A stretch of DNA of 64,000 bases from Paenibacillus dendritiformis (lineage in GTDB: Bacteria; Bacillota; Bacilli; Paenibacillales; Paenibacillaceae). The stretch spans positions 620,001 to 684,000 of the forward strand of contig NZ_AP025344.1 of NCBI RefSeq assembly GCF_021654795.1, read 5' to 3'. Every line of letters begins with the position of its first letter. Position 1 is the stretch's first letter. The position numbers and the translations under genes are program-made. Below the pieces are notes generated by a model. The model was not told where the DNA came from. It saw only the letters and a list, made by a program, of their open reading frames with translations, and made no database searches. This document shows positions 1 to 7,718 of this stretch, one piece after another.

Positions 1-64
1 GCCATCAGATTTTGACGGCGCGGATCTGACACAGTCGGAATTGGACAGCATTTTTTCATCATAG
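1..64 (+). CDS. C-terminal tail of an NRPS/PKS megasynthase (partial)
   Basis: In the frame starting at base 2, a 20-residue acidic tail (...GADLTQSELDSIFSS) ends at the TAG at 62-64. Short tails of the form 'DLs.eELDsil' are common after the last carrier-protein domain of NRPS and hybrid PKS proteins. The type II thioesterase 26 bases downstream, the prodrug peptidase and the extender-unit genes all fit a megasynthase gene running in from the left. Only the last residues are visible, so identity rests on context and tail style; no domain can be seen. Confidence 0.5.
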   Translation, partial: PSDFDGADLTQSELDSIFSS

Positions 65-90
65 CGGGACCATTTGCACGGGGAGGGAGA

Positions 91-822
91 ATGCGAATAA
101 TGAGCCGCATGATACTATTTTGTCTGCCTTATGCGGGAGGAACGGCCATGATCTACAGCAGTTGGCGCTCGCGCCTTCACTCTTCTATTCTATTGCGTCC
201 GGTAGAGCTTCCGGGAAGGGGAAAAAGATTCCGCGAGGCGAATTGCGACCGATTGGAGGAAGCGGTAGAGGATATTTACTCGAGGATTGCACCGGATTTG
301 GCAGGGCCGTTTGCCCTTTTCGGGCATAGCATGGGAAGCTTGCTTGCCTTTGAATTGGCCATCAAAATCAAGCAGCGCACGGGACTTGAACCTGCGCAAT
401 TGATCGTATCGGGCAGAAGGGCTCCGCATGTGAAAGTCGAGTCTCCAAAGATACATGCCCTTCCCGATGACCAATTCAAGGAAGAGATTAGAATGCTGGG
501 CGGGACGCCGGACGAAATCTTGCGCGACGAAGACATGTTCGATGTCTTCCTGCCTGCCCTGCGGGCCGACTTCAAAATGATTGAAGAATATTGCTATCCG
601 ACAGAAAGGAGCGAGAAGCTGGATTGCGGCGTCCATGTCCTGACAGGGCGGGGAGATGCGATCAAGGAAGAACACTTGGCTGCTTGGGGAGAACTGACGA
701 CTGGCACATGCTTCGTTACTCGATTCGATGGCGGGCACTTTTTTATACATGACCACGAGAAAGCGATCGTTGATCTGATCAACAATGAATTGATGAAGCC
801 CCTAATAAGGAGCAGCGTATGA
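91..822 (+). CDS. Type II thioesterase (GrsT-like) of an NRPS/PKS cluster
   Basis: A stand-alone alpha/beta-hydrolase thioesterase of 243 residues, the usual size for editing thioesterases that remove stalled acyl groups from carrier proteins of NRPS/PKS lines. The nucleophile elbow GHSMGS puts Ser80 at its centre. The acid is probably Asp189 (GRGDA) and the base His216 (FDGGHFF). The N-terminal CLPYAGGTA stretch and the ELPGRGKR loop are typical of the GrsT/SrfAD-type family. The ATG at 91 follows GGGGAGGGA; ATGs at 100 and 109 are alternatives. The stop overlaps the next start (ATGA), so it is translationally coupled to the peptidase gene. Function in the cytoplasm with the upstream megasynthase is inferred from family and position. 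Confidence 0.9.
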   Translation: MRIMSRMILFCLPYAGGTAMIYSSWRSRLHSSILLRPVELPGRGKRFREANCDRLEEAVEDIYSRIAPDLAGPFALFGHSMGSLLAFELAIKIKQRTGLEPAQLIVSGRRAPHVKVESPKIHALPDDQFKEEIRMLGGTPDEILRDEDMFDVFLPALRADFKMIEEYCYPTERSEKLDCGVHVLTGRGDAIKEEHLAAWGELTTGTCFVTRFDGGHFFIHDHEKAIVDLINNELMKPLIRSSV

Positions 823-2435
823 AGAGCTGTCGAGCAGCGTACAGAGCGTTCATGGCCGCAGTCCTCCTCCTCAGCCTCTGGATCGGATCCGGCGTGGTTC
901 CGACGGCAACTGCCCTTGCTTCGAAGTCTTCAGAGCCGTCGTTAACGGAAGAGGAATTATCCAGGATCGAGGCCTTGATTCACGCGCAAATGCAGAAAGG
1001 AAGGATCCCTGGCATCTCCGTCGTTATTGTAAAAGGGGAAGAGACGGTCTATCAACGAGGCTTCGGGTTCTCCGATCTGAGAACGGGGCAACCCATCACG
1101 AGCGAAAGCGTGTTTGAGTTAGGGTCGGTCAGCAAGGCTTTTACGGGTCTTGGCATATTGCGGCTAGCAGAGGAGGGACAGCTAAAACTGGATGCTCTGG
1201 TATCCGACTATGTGCCATGGCTCCATATGACATATACCGGAGAGCGCCAGGGGAAGCGCATCCATGGCAAGGCGGCTATCACCATCCGGCAATTGCTGTA
1301 CCACACGAGCGGGATTCCGTTCCGAACGATCAGCAGCATTCCCGCTTCAAGCGATGACCGGGCGCTGGAACAGACGGTCCGCGCTCTCGGAGATGAAGCT
1401 CTTGACTTTTATCCGGGAGAGCGGTTTCAATACGCGACGGTGAATTACGACATTCTAGGGCACATCATTCAGCAAGTTGCTGGCGTCTCCTATGAGAATT
1501 ATATCCGAGAGAACGTACTGGAACCGCTCGGCCTGCGGCATACGTATGTGTCCGCAGTGCGGGCGGACCATCGCAAGCTGGTACAAGGACACAAGATTGG
1601 GTATTTGCGGGCCAGACCCTATGACGCTCCCGTATTCCGCGGCAATACACCGGCGGGATATATCTATACAGACAGCGGGGACATGGCCGCGTGGCTGAAA
1701 ATTCAGATGGGCACACAATCGGTTGCGGGTGCATTGGACACAGCGCTTATCCATTCTCATCTGCCGGATCGCTCCGTTCCTCCCGGGGAAGACGGGTCTT
1801 CCTATGCCGCAGGGTGGTACGTGTATCAGAGCGGAGGAGGGGAACTGTCCCATGGCGGAAGCAATCCTTCCTTCTCTTCCTATGTCGTTTTTCGTCCCGA
1901 GGAGAAGCTTGGTGTAGCGGTCATGGCGAATCTGAATTCCGCTCATACCGAAGTCATCGGCCAAGGTATTATGGATATTCTTATCCGTAAACATCCCGTT
2001 ACGGAGATTACGGATATTTACCGCAGCGTGGATCAGGTTTCACTTGTGATGTTGGGGCTGGCGATTCCTTTTGCGGCGTTCACCGTGTGGAATGGGTCTG
2101 CCGCTATCTTGGAAGTGGCCCGGAAGAGAAGAGGATTCCAACACGGCTGGAGGAGGAATGGTCTTCGATTTTTGAGCTTTGTCGTATTTGTCGGCACCCT
2201 GTCGCTCACATTTTGGCAAATCCCGCAAGTTTTGTTTCATGGCGTAGATTGGAAATTTGTCGAGGTATGGGCTCCTGCAAGCTTCCGCGCTGCGATTCTA
2301 AGCGTGTATATTGCCCTGGTTCTGTTTGCGGGTTATTTGCTGCTTAACGCCTTATTCCCGAGACAGAGGAAGCAGTCCATGTTTCCGTTTGCCGGAGAAA
2401 GTTGCAAAAGAGAAGCTGTATTCGGTGGTGAATAA
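819..2435 (+). CDS. Membrane-anchored serine peptidase, ClbP/ZmaM-type prodrug-activating (S12/beta-lactamase fold)
   Basis: 538 residues. An N-terminal signal sequence (hydrophobic 13-28) is followed by an extracytoplasmic beta-lactamase/S12 domain (about 40-395) with S103-V-S-K106, Tyr205 in the YATVNY segment, and H345-G-G. Three C-terminal membrane helices lie at about 405-425, 449-468 and 489-511. A secreted S12 domain plus three C-terminal helices is the layout of ClbP (colibactin), XcnG and ZmaM, which remove an N-acyl-D-asparagine leader during export. Ordinary class C enzymes lack the helices. Its place between a type II thioesterase and extender-unit genes supports this role. It would act on the outer face of the membrane, giving self-protection. 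The last ~18 residues (from about 2380) appear to be an out-of-frame reading of exporter sequence, so the native C-terminus was probably longer. Specificity for D-Asn is inferred. Confidence 0.85.
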   Translation: MKSCRAAYRAFMAAVLLLSLWIGSGVVPTATALASKSSEPSLTEEELSRIEALIHAQMQKGRIPGISVVIVKGEETVYQRGFGFSDLRTGQPITSESVFELGSVSKAFTGLGILRLAEEGQLKLDALVSDYVPWLHMTYTGERQGKRIHGKAAITIRQLLYHTSGIPFRTISSIPASSDDRALEQTVRALGDEALDFYPGERFQYATVNYDILGHIIQQVAGVSYENYIRENVLEPLGLRHTYVSAVRADHRKLVQGHKIGYLRARPYDAPVFRGNTPAGYIYTDSGDMAAWLKIQMGTQSVAGALDTALIHSHLPDRSVPPGEDGSSYAAGWYVYQSGGGELSHGGSNPSFSSYVVFRPEEKLGVAVMANLNSAHTEVIGQGIMDILIRKHPVTEITDIYRSVDQVSLVMLGLAIPFAAFTVWNGSAAILEVARKRRGFQHGWRRNGLRFLSFVVFVGTLSLTFWQIPQVLFHGVDWKFVEVWAPASFRAAILSVYIALVLFAGYLLLNALFPRQRKQSMFPFAGESCKREAVFGGE

Positions 2436-2777
2436 CGATACGGAGACGATTAGCGGCGTCGTCAATGTGCTTGTTTTCGGGTTGAACCAGTCTGGTCACC
2501 CTGATCTGCTGTTTCATTTATCTGGGCTTCATTAATATATATGGTCTGCTGATCTCTGTGGGAGTTATTGCGGGTGCTGGCCCTGACCTATGTTGTGGCG
2601 GGACGGCTTGTCAATAGACTGTGGGAAGAGACGCGCGATATAACAGAATGCTTTTTTTCATATATTGGTCATCTCGCTGGCGGTCAGACAGATTCCTGGC
2701 GACTCGCTGCACAGTTTTGTCTGAGCGCCAGGGCCGCCTATATCGCAGTCCGCCTGAGAGGGAAAAGAAGGTTATGA
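2380..2777 (+). pseudogene. Relic of a cyclic-peptide-type ABC exporter transmembrane domain
   Basis: No intact frame, but three frames read in turn give a coherent transporter segment. Bases ~2380-2485 (frame of 2401) give EKVAKEKLYSVV then NNDTETISGVVN. Bases 2486-2566 (frame of 2486) give a membrane helix containing TLICCFIYLGFINIYGLL. Bases 2568-2777 give VLALTYVVAGRLVNRLWEET followed by FFSYIGHLAGG. The order 'LYs..nnDtetIs...iYL...vvagrlvnrlweEtrD..fFsyI' matches the middle of the membrane domain of SyrD/YojI/PvdE-type exporters, judged from memory of that family. The nucleotide-binding domain is absent; the next gene starts at 2837. The relic begins inside the 3' end of the peptidase gene, suggesting a former peptidase-exporter fusion broken by a frameshift near 2380. 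Confidence 0.6.
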
Positions 2778-2836
2778 GGTGCGATTACGACGACCAGTGA
2801 TACGGAATCAAAATATGGTGTGAGGCAGGGGTTGTC

Positions 2837-3682
2837 ATGAAAATCGGTGTTATCGGTTCGGGCGTCATGGGGAGCGGCGTTGCGCAAAGCCTAGCCCAAT
2901 CAGGGCTGCAAGCGCTTCTTCTGGATGTGCGCGCGGATAAGCTGGAATGGGCGGAAAAGGAGATCAGGAATAACCTTCGTTTTCGCTCTTTGTTCGGTTC
3001 GGGCGAAGGCCTTGAAGATGCAGAGCAAATTATGAACCGGATCGAATTCGGCACGGACAACCGCGTGCTGAAGGACGTCGGTTTTGTCATCGAAAATGCG
3101 ACAGAGGATTGGGAGGTGAAGAAAGAAATTTACGGGACGATTGACGGAATATGCAATCGGGAATGCATCTTTATGGTCAATACGTCATGCATTTCTATCA
3201 CCAAGATAGCATCTGTAACTACGCGCCCTCATAACGTAATCGGCACTCATTTCATGAACCCGGTGCCTGTCAAAAAAACCGTCGAGGTCATTCGGGGGTA
3301 TTATACCTCGGACGAATGCGTTCGAGCGGTCGAAGAACTGATGGGCAGGATGGGGAAGGACATCATTGTAGTCAACGACTATCCGGGCTTTGTATCCAAC
3401 CGGATTTCGCATCTGTTCATGAATGAAGCGGCTTATGTGGTGCAGGATCAGGTTGCGTCCCCATCCGAAGTGGATGACATTTTTAAAAAATGTTACGGGC
3501 ACGCCATGGGACCGCTGGAGACCGCTGATTTAATCGGACTCGATACGGTGGTTCATTCCCTGAATGTTCTCTACGAAAGCTACCAGGACCCCAAATTCCG
3601 GTGCTGCCCTCTGTTAAGGAAGATGGTGGATGCAGGATTATACGGGAGAAAGAGCGGACGGGGTTTTTACGTCTATGAATAG
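2837..3682 (+). CDS. 3-hydroxyacyl-CoA dehydrogenase family protein, extender-unit biosynthesis (ZmaG-like)
   Basis: 281 residues, the normal length for the single-chain 3-hydroxybutyryl-CoA dehydrogenase family. The N-terminal Rossmann fold has GSGVMG at 7-12. Family catalytic residues are in place: Ser117 (NTSCIS), His138 (THFMNP) and Asn188 in PGFVSNR. Next to a stand-alone ACP and an acyl-CoA dehydrogenase, this is the standard set that oxidises an ACP-bound glyceryl or seryl unit to (hydroxy- or amino-)malonyl-ACP in zwittermicin, FK520 and ansamitocin pathways; here the dehydrogenase would oxidise the C3 alcohol. The ATG at 2837 follows GAGGCAGGGG. A catabolic role in beta-oxidation is possible in principle but unlikely in this context. 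Confidence 0.82.
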   Translation: MKIGVIGSGVMGSGVAQSLAQSGLQALLLDVRADKLEWAEKEIRNNLRFRSLFGSGEGLEDAEQIMNRIEFGTDNRVLKDVGFVIENATEDWEVKKEIYGTIDGICNRECIFMVNTSCISITKIASVTTRPHNVIGTHFMNPVPVKKTVEVIRGYYTSDECVRAVEELMGRMGKDIIVVNDYPGFVSNRISHLFMNEAAYVVQDQVASPSEVDDIFKKCYGHAMGPLETADLIGLDTVVHSLNVLYESYQDPKFRCCPLLRKMVDAGLYGRKSGRGFYVYE

Positions 3683-3733
3683 TGTTTCCTTGATAGGCAA
3701 TCAACTTCGATATCCAGGAAGGAGTGTATGGGC

Positions 3734-3985
3734 ATGGAAGAAAGCAAAGCGAAAATCAAAGAGTTTTTATGCCGGTTTTTCCGTAAGCGGGAGTTGCAGG
3801 ACGACGAGGACATTTTCGAGCTTGGATTTGCCAATTCATTGTTTGCCATGCAATTGGTGATGTTCCTCGAGCAGGAATTCACTATCCGGATTGAAAACCA
3901 AGATATGGATTTGGACCATTTCCGGACGATCAATCGAATGGCCGGCTTGATTGCGGCTAAAACAACGGTGGAGCAGCAATCCTAA
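3734..3985 (+). CDS. Stand-alone acyl carrier protein for an unusual extender unit (ZmaD-like)
   Basis: An ~83-residue carrier protein. The phosphopantetheine site is Ser35 in GFANSLFAMQLVMFLE; N-S-L in place of the common D-S-L is typical of the discrete ACPs that carry hydroxymalonyl, methoxymalonyl or aminomalonyl units. Start choice: AAGGAG at 3719-3724 lies nine bases before the ATG at 3734 but only three before the ATG at 3728, so 3734 is preferred (the alternative adds two residues). It lies between the two dehydrogenases expected to act on its bound substrate. Confidence 0.85.
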   Translation: MEESKAKIKEFLCRFFRKRELQDDEDIFELGFANSLFAMQLVMFLEQEFTIRIENQDMDLDHFRTINRMAGLIAAKTTVEQQS

Positions 3986-4011
3986 TATTCCGTAAAGCGA
4001 TGGTGATCGGG

Positions 4012-5181
4012 ATGAAAATGGAGTTAACGTCAGAGCAATTGCAGTGGCAAAGCACATTCAAGGATTTTGTCGATTCGGAAATCATTCCCTATGCTTGCCA
4101 GAACGACAAGGAGGAACGGATCTGCCCGGATGTGCTGAGGAAGGTGAGGAAGCAAGGCTTTCTGGGCTCGATGCTGCCCCTGAAGTATGGCGGAATGGAG
4201 CTGGACAACGTCACGCTGGGAATCTTGAATGAGGAAGTAGGGCGCGGATGTTCCTCGGTCCGAAGCTTATTGACTGTCCAGGGAATGATTGCTTTGGCCA
4301 TTTTCAGATGGGGAACGGAGACGCAAAAAGATGACTGGCTGCCCCAATTGGCTTCCGGCGAGGCCGTGGGCGCGTTTGGGATGACGGAGCCGAATGTAGG
4401 CAGCGATGCCAAGAGCATCGAGACCACAGCCGCGCTTGTTGAGGATCACTATGTGCTGAACGGGTGTAAAAAATGGATTACGATGGGGCAAATCGCCGAT
4501 GTCTTCCTCATTCTGGCCAAATGCGAAGGAAAGCCGAGTGCCTTTATCGTCGAGAGGAACCGCGAAGGTTTGGAGGTTAGACCGATGTCCGGGCTCCTGG
4601 GAGCGAGGGCCTCTATGCTTGCCGAGCTAAGCTTTGAGAATTGCCGTATTCCAGCCGCCAATCTGGTGGGGCAAGTCGGTACGGGGCTGTCTCATGTCGC
4701 CTTGTCCAGCCTTGATTACGGCAGATATACAATCGCTTGCGGATGCGTCGGTCTGGCCCAAGCTTGTCTTGAGGCATCCATTGATTATGCGAACGCGAGA
4801 ACCCAGTTCGGAAGGCCGCTGCGCGAGAATCAACTCATTCAGAAGATGATTACGGAAATGGCGGTTCAATTGAAAGCGGCAAGACTGCTATGCTATAGAG
4901 CCGGTTACTTGAAAGACATAGGCGATCCGGACAGCATCATGGAGACGTGGGCGGCCAAATATTTTGCGTCGATTATCGTAAACAAAGCAGCCAGCGACGC
5001 GGTTCAGATCCATGGCGCCCATGGCTGCCACGCCGGCTATCCCGTGGAACGCTATTTCAGGGACGCGAAAATCAATGAAATTATTGAGGGAACAACCCAG
5101 ATGCATGAAATCCTGATTGCTACTCAGGAATTTGTATCCGCTCGGCGCTCGCTGCGGAGAAAAACGCGGGAAGGCGGGTAA
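4012..5181 (+). CDS. Acyl-CoA dehydrogenase family protein acting on an ACP-bound extender unit (ZmaE-like)
   Basis: About 389 residues with the full FAD-dependent acyl-CoA dehydrogenase fold. The flavin/substrate-binding motif GAFGMTEPNVGSDA lies near residue 120, the R-T-Q-F-G segment near 264, and the base is probably the Glu of NEIIEGTTQMHE near residue 359. In extender-unit cassettes this enzyme works with the 3-hydroxyacyl dehydrogenase to take the ACP-bound three-carbon unit to the malonyl level. Possible ATGs are at 4000, 4012 and 4018; GGTGAT at 4002-4007 supports the later two. It lies 14-30 bases after the ACP gene in the same operon. A 143-base gap with no gene separates it from the acyltransferase gene. 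Confidence 0.83.
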   Translation: MKMELTSEQLQWQSTFKDFVDSEIIPYACQNDKEERICPDVLRKVRKQGFLGSMLPLKYGGMELDNVTLGILNEEVGRGCSSVRSLLTVQGMIALAIFRWGTETQKDDWLPQLASGEAVGAFGMTEPNVGSDAKSIETTAALVEDHYVLNGCKKWITMGQIADVFLILAKCEGKPSAFIVERNREGLEVRPMSGLLGARASMLAELSFENCRIPAANLVGQVGTGLSHVALSSLDYGRYTIACGCVGLAQACLEASIDYANARTQFGRPLRENQLIQKMITEMAVQLKAARLLCYRAGYLKDIGDPDSIMETWAAKYFASIIVNKAASDAVQIHGAHGCHAGYPVERYFRDAKINEIIEGTTQMHEILIATQEFVSARRSLRRKTREGG

Positions 5182-5324
5182 AACGGCAAGGGCCCCTTCA
5201 GGTGCGGCCATACCTGAAGATATGGCTTATGGCATTGAGCCCGCAGCATTGGGGTTCCGCAGAGCTTCGGGGCATCCGCCAATAATTGAAGCGCCGGAGT
5301 AATTTGAAGAGGGAGAGAAGTAAC

Positions 5325-6608
5325 ATGGTGAAAATCGCATGTCTATTCCCGGGCCAAGGATCTCATTATGTCGGAATGTCCAAGGGGTTCTATGATCGCT
5401 TCGCGATCGCCAAGCAAACCTTCGAAGAAGCAAACGATGTTCTGGGGTATGATCTCGCCAGCCTGTGCTTCGACGGGCCTTTGAGCGAATTAGGCAAACC
5501 GAGGAATGCCCACCCTGCTATTCTGGTTTCCAGCGTTGTATGCTTTAGAGCATTCATAGAGGAGTTGGGGATTATGCCCCAATTCCTTGCCGGGCATAGC
5601 CTGGGCGAATATGCGGCATTTACCTGCGCGGGCGCCATTCGATTCGATGATGCCTTGAAGCTTGTGCATTACAGAGGAATCCTGACAGAAGAGGTTGCCC
5701 AATCGGGCTCAGGCAGCATGACGATTATCGACCGCCTCGATCGGACACGGGTCGAAGAAGAATGCGACAAACTGGCGATGGAGGGAAAAGCCGTTACCGT
5801 GTCCTGTTATAATACGCCATTTCAAACGGCAGTATCAGGTGAAGCCCGGGCTGTATGGGAATTGGAGGACCGGGTGACGGAGTTGGGAGGGCAAGCTACG
5901 CCATTGTTGGGAAGCGCTCCCTTCCATTCGGCGCTCATGCAGCAAGCGGCAGATAAGTTGGCAGCGAAGCTGGCTGATGTTCCGTTTGGTTATTTTACAT
6001 ATCCGGTAATCACCAATGTGAACGCCCAACCGATGGCGCATTCCGAACATCTGACGAATCATTTGCTTCTTCATCTTACCCAGCCGGTGCAATGGGAACG
6101 CACAATCCATGCGCTAAAGCGCCGGGGAGTAAACCTGGCAGTGGAGATGGGGGCTAAAAACGTAGTAACCAATATAGTCCTTGCCAATGCATCCGGGATG
6201 GAAGCGCTCTGTTATGGAGCATGGGAGGATCGTCAGAAGCTTGAACAGATTGTGTCTGCCTCTACAGGTATAAAAAAGCAAGCTCCAACAGTCATTGCCA
6301 AATGTCTGGCGGTTGCCGCAGCGACGCCAAATCAAAATGAGGATGACAAAGAGTACCTGACGAAGGCAGTGAAGTCATACAGAAAAATCCAGGAGATTCA
6401 GACAATCCTGGAGGAAACGGGAGAAAATCCAACCCTATTGCAAATGAATGAAGCGCTTGAATTATTGAAAGTAATACTGAATGCAAAAAAGATTTCCGAA
6501 GAAGAGCAAACGCGTTGGCTGCGCCAAATCATCGATGAAACCCGGATGCATTACGAATGGAGAGAGGATGTGACAATGGCTTCACCTGCACAAGTTCACC
6601 TGCACTGA
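5325..6608 (+). CDS. Free-standing malonyl-type acyltransferase (trans-AT, ZmaF-like) with C-terminal extension
   Basis: 427 residues. Residues 1-300 are a FabD-type acyltransferase: FPGQGS at 8-13, nucleophile Ser92 in GHSLGEY, Arg117 (carboxylate-binding position in malonyl-type enzymes) and His201 in APFHS. The last ~120 residues, rich in charged helix, are an extension that housekeeping FabD lacks. In zwittermicin biosynthesis a discrete AT of this sort (ZmaF) moves hydroxymalonyl/aminomalonyl from ACP to the PKS; a similar role is inferred. The ATG at 5325 follows GAAGAGGGAGAGAAG; an upstream in-frame ATG at 5286 has no Shine-Dalgarno site. It is the last gene of the cluster; a 13-bp inverted repeat follows. 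Confidence 0.85.
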   Translation: MVKIACLFPGQGSHYVGMSKGFYDRFAIAKQTFEEANDVLGYDLASLCFDGPLSELGKPRNAHPAILVSSVVCFRAFIEELGIMPQFLAGHSLGEYAAFTCAGAIRFDDALKLVHYRGILTEEVAQSGSGSMTIIDRLDRTRVEEECDKLAMEGKAVTVSCYNTPFQTAVSGEARAVWELEDRVTELGGQATPLLGSAPFHSALMQQAADKLAAKLADVPFGYFTYPVITNVNAQPMAHSEHLTNHLLLHLTQPVQWERTIHALKRRGVNLAVEMGAKNVVTNIVLANASGMEALCYGAWEDRQKLEQIVSASTGIKKQAPTVIAKCLAVAAATPNQNEDDKEYLTKAVKSYRKIQEIQTILEETGENPTLLQMNEALELLKVILNAKKISEEEQTRWLRQIIDETRMHYEWREDVTMASPAQVHLH

Positions 6609-6627
6609 TATTCTTATTCGCCGGCAA

Positions 6628-6669
6628 GCGTACAGAACAGTGTCAGAATCTTATCCCTGTTCTGTACGC
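6628..6669. repeat. Perfect 13-bp inverted repeat at the end of the NRPS/PKS cluster
   Basis: GCGTACAGAACAG (6628-6640) and its exact reverse complement (6657-6669) flank a 16-base loop, between the cluster's last gene and the convergent CPBP gene. The stem would end transcripts from both sides, but neither side has a T tract, so an operator or element end is also possible. Confidence 0.6.
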
Positions 6670-6701
6670 CGCTCGGGTGTTAGAGGCCAACGAGAATTTC
6701 C

Positions 6702-7583
6702 TTAATGATCGGAGGTTCTCTTCCGTGCCGAACTGGCTTGAAGCGTATCCGAATCGGGCAGCGCCCTCCATATGAACAGGGCGGCGAGGCACCAGATCAG
6801 CAGCGTGACGGCGCCGGATTCTCCGGCAATATAGGTCCAGCCGCTCTGCTTGTGATAGAACAGAACCTCGAGCCAGTAGCGGCTGTGGTTGATGACGGTA
6901 TGAATCAGGACGGCGGGCCATATACTGCCGCTTGCGTAGCGAACCCATCCCATGACGATCGACAGCGGAAAAATCATGGCCGTGAACAGCGCGATCGTGA
7001 TGAGCGGCATGCCGTCGTCGTTATACCCGTTCAAGTAGAACGGATAATGGAATACGGCCCAGACGGCGGCCGTGATCAGAACCGCTTTTCTCACGCCCAG
7101 CGCTTCGCTCAGCTTCGGCTGCAAATAGCCGCGCCAGCCGATCTCCTCGCCGAAGGCGAACAGCAGCGTCATCACAATAAACAGGTTCGGCTTGAACAGG
7201 TTCAGGGTCACGAGCTGAATATAGGCCGCTACCGTCATTCCGCCCCCCAGCTCCTGCGCTGACGGCAAAGCAACATAGCCGAGCGCCCAGGCGGCGGCGA
7301 AGCCCGCGGCCACAGGCAGTCCGGTCAGCAGGGCGACGATGTGCCAGCGCGCCTTCCCGAGTCGCGTTATGCCTGTTCCCCGCAGCGTGTCCTTCCGCCC
7401 GGGCCGGAGCAGAAGCAGGATCAGCACGGCAATCAGCGGCGTCGCTTGACTGATGCCGATCAGCTCCATTCTGCCGCTCAGATTGGCGGCGAGTGTCAAG
7501 CCGAGCACGAGAGCGATGTATAGTCCGGCTTCTTTTTTCCATGGTGAACGATCCGTTGCTGTTGAACTTGCGATCAAAATCAT
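6702..7583 (-). CDS. CPBP family intramembrane metalloprotease
   Basis: 293 residues with about eight hydrophobic segments, an integral membrane protein. The CPBP (Abi/Rce1-like) signature is complete: EEIGWRGYLQPKL carries the EExxxR motif, FHYPFY the second histidine and HTVINHSRYW the HxxxN motif. Family members cleave lipidated or membrane proteins, and some act in bacteriocin immunity; the substrate here is unknown. The start (ATG, complement of 7581-7583) has the strong site AGGAAGGGAAGG. It is convergent with the NRPS/PKS cluster and divergent from the two-component system, so it is a single-gene unit. Confidence 0.88.
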   Translation of the reverse strand: MILIASSTATDRSPWKKEAGLYIALVLGLTLAANLSGRMELIGISQATPLIAVLILLLLRPGRKDTLRGTGITRLGKARWHIVALLTGLPVAAGFAAAWALGYVALPSAQELGGGMTVAAYIQLVTLNLFKPNLFIVMTLLFAFGEEIGWRGYLQPKLSEALGVRKAVLITAAVWAVFHYPFYLNGYNDDGMPLITIALFTAMIFPLSIVMGWVRYASGSIWPAVLIHTVINHSRYWLEVLFYHKQSGWTYIAGESGAVTLLIWCLAALFIWRALPDSDTLQASSARKRTSDH

Positions 7584-7718
7584 CCTTCCCTTCCTCGCTA
7601 GTCGCGCTCAGTGTACACCGCAATTCTCAAGAATGTATAAAGAAGCGCAAATTTGCCCGGTGGAAGAAGATTGGATTACACTGAATAGCGGAGATCATGG
7701 GGCGGAGGAGATGGAAGG

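Noticed and set aside
819..2435. Beta-lactamase conferring penicillin resistance
   Set aside because: The three C-terminal membrane helices and the NRPS/PKS context point to a prodrug peptidase rather than a resistance enzyme.
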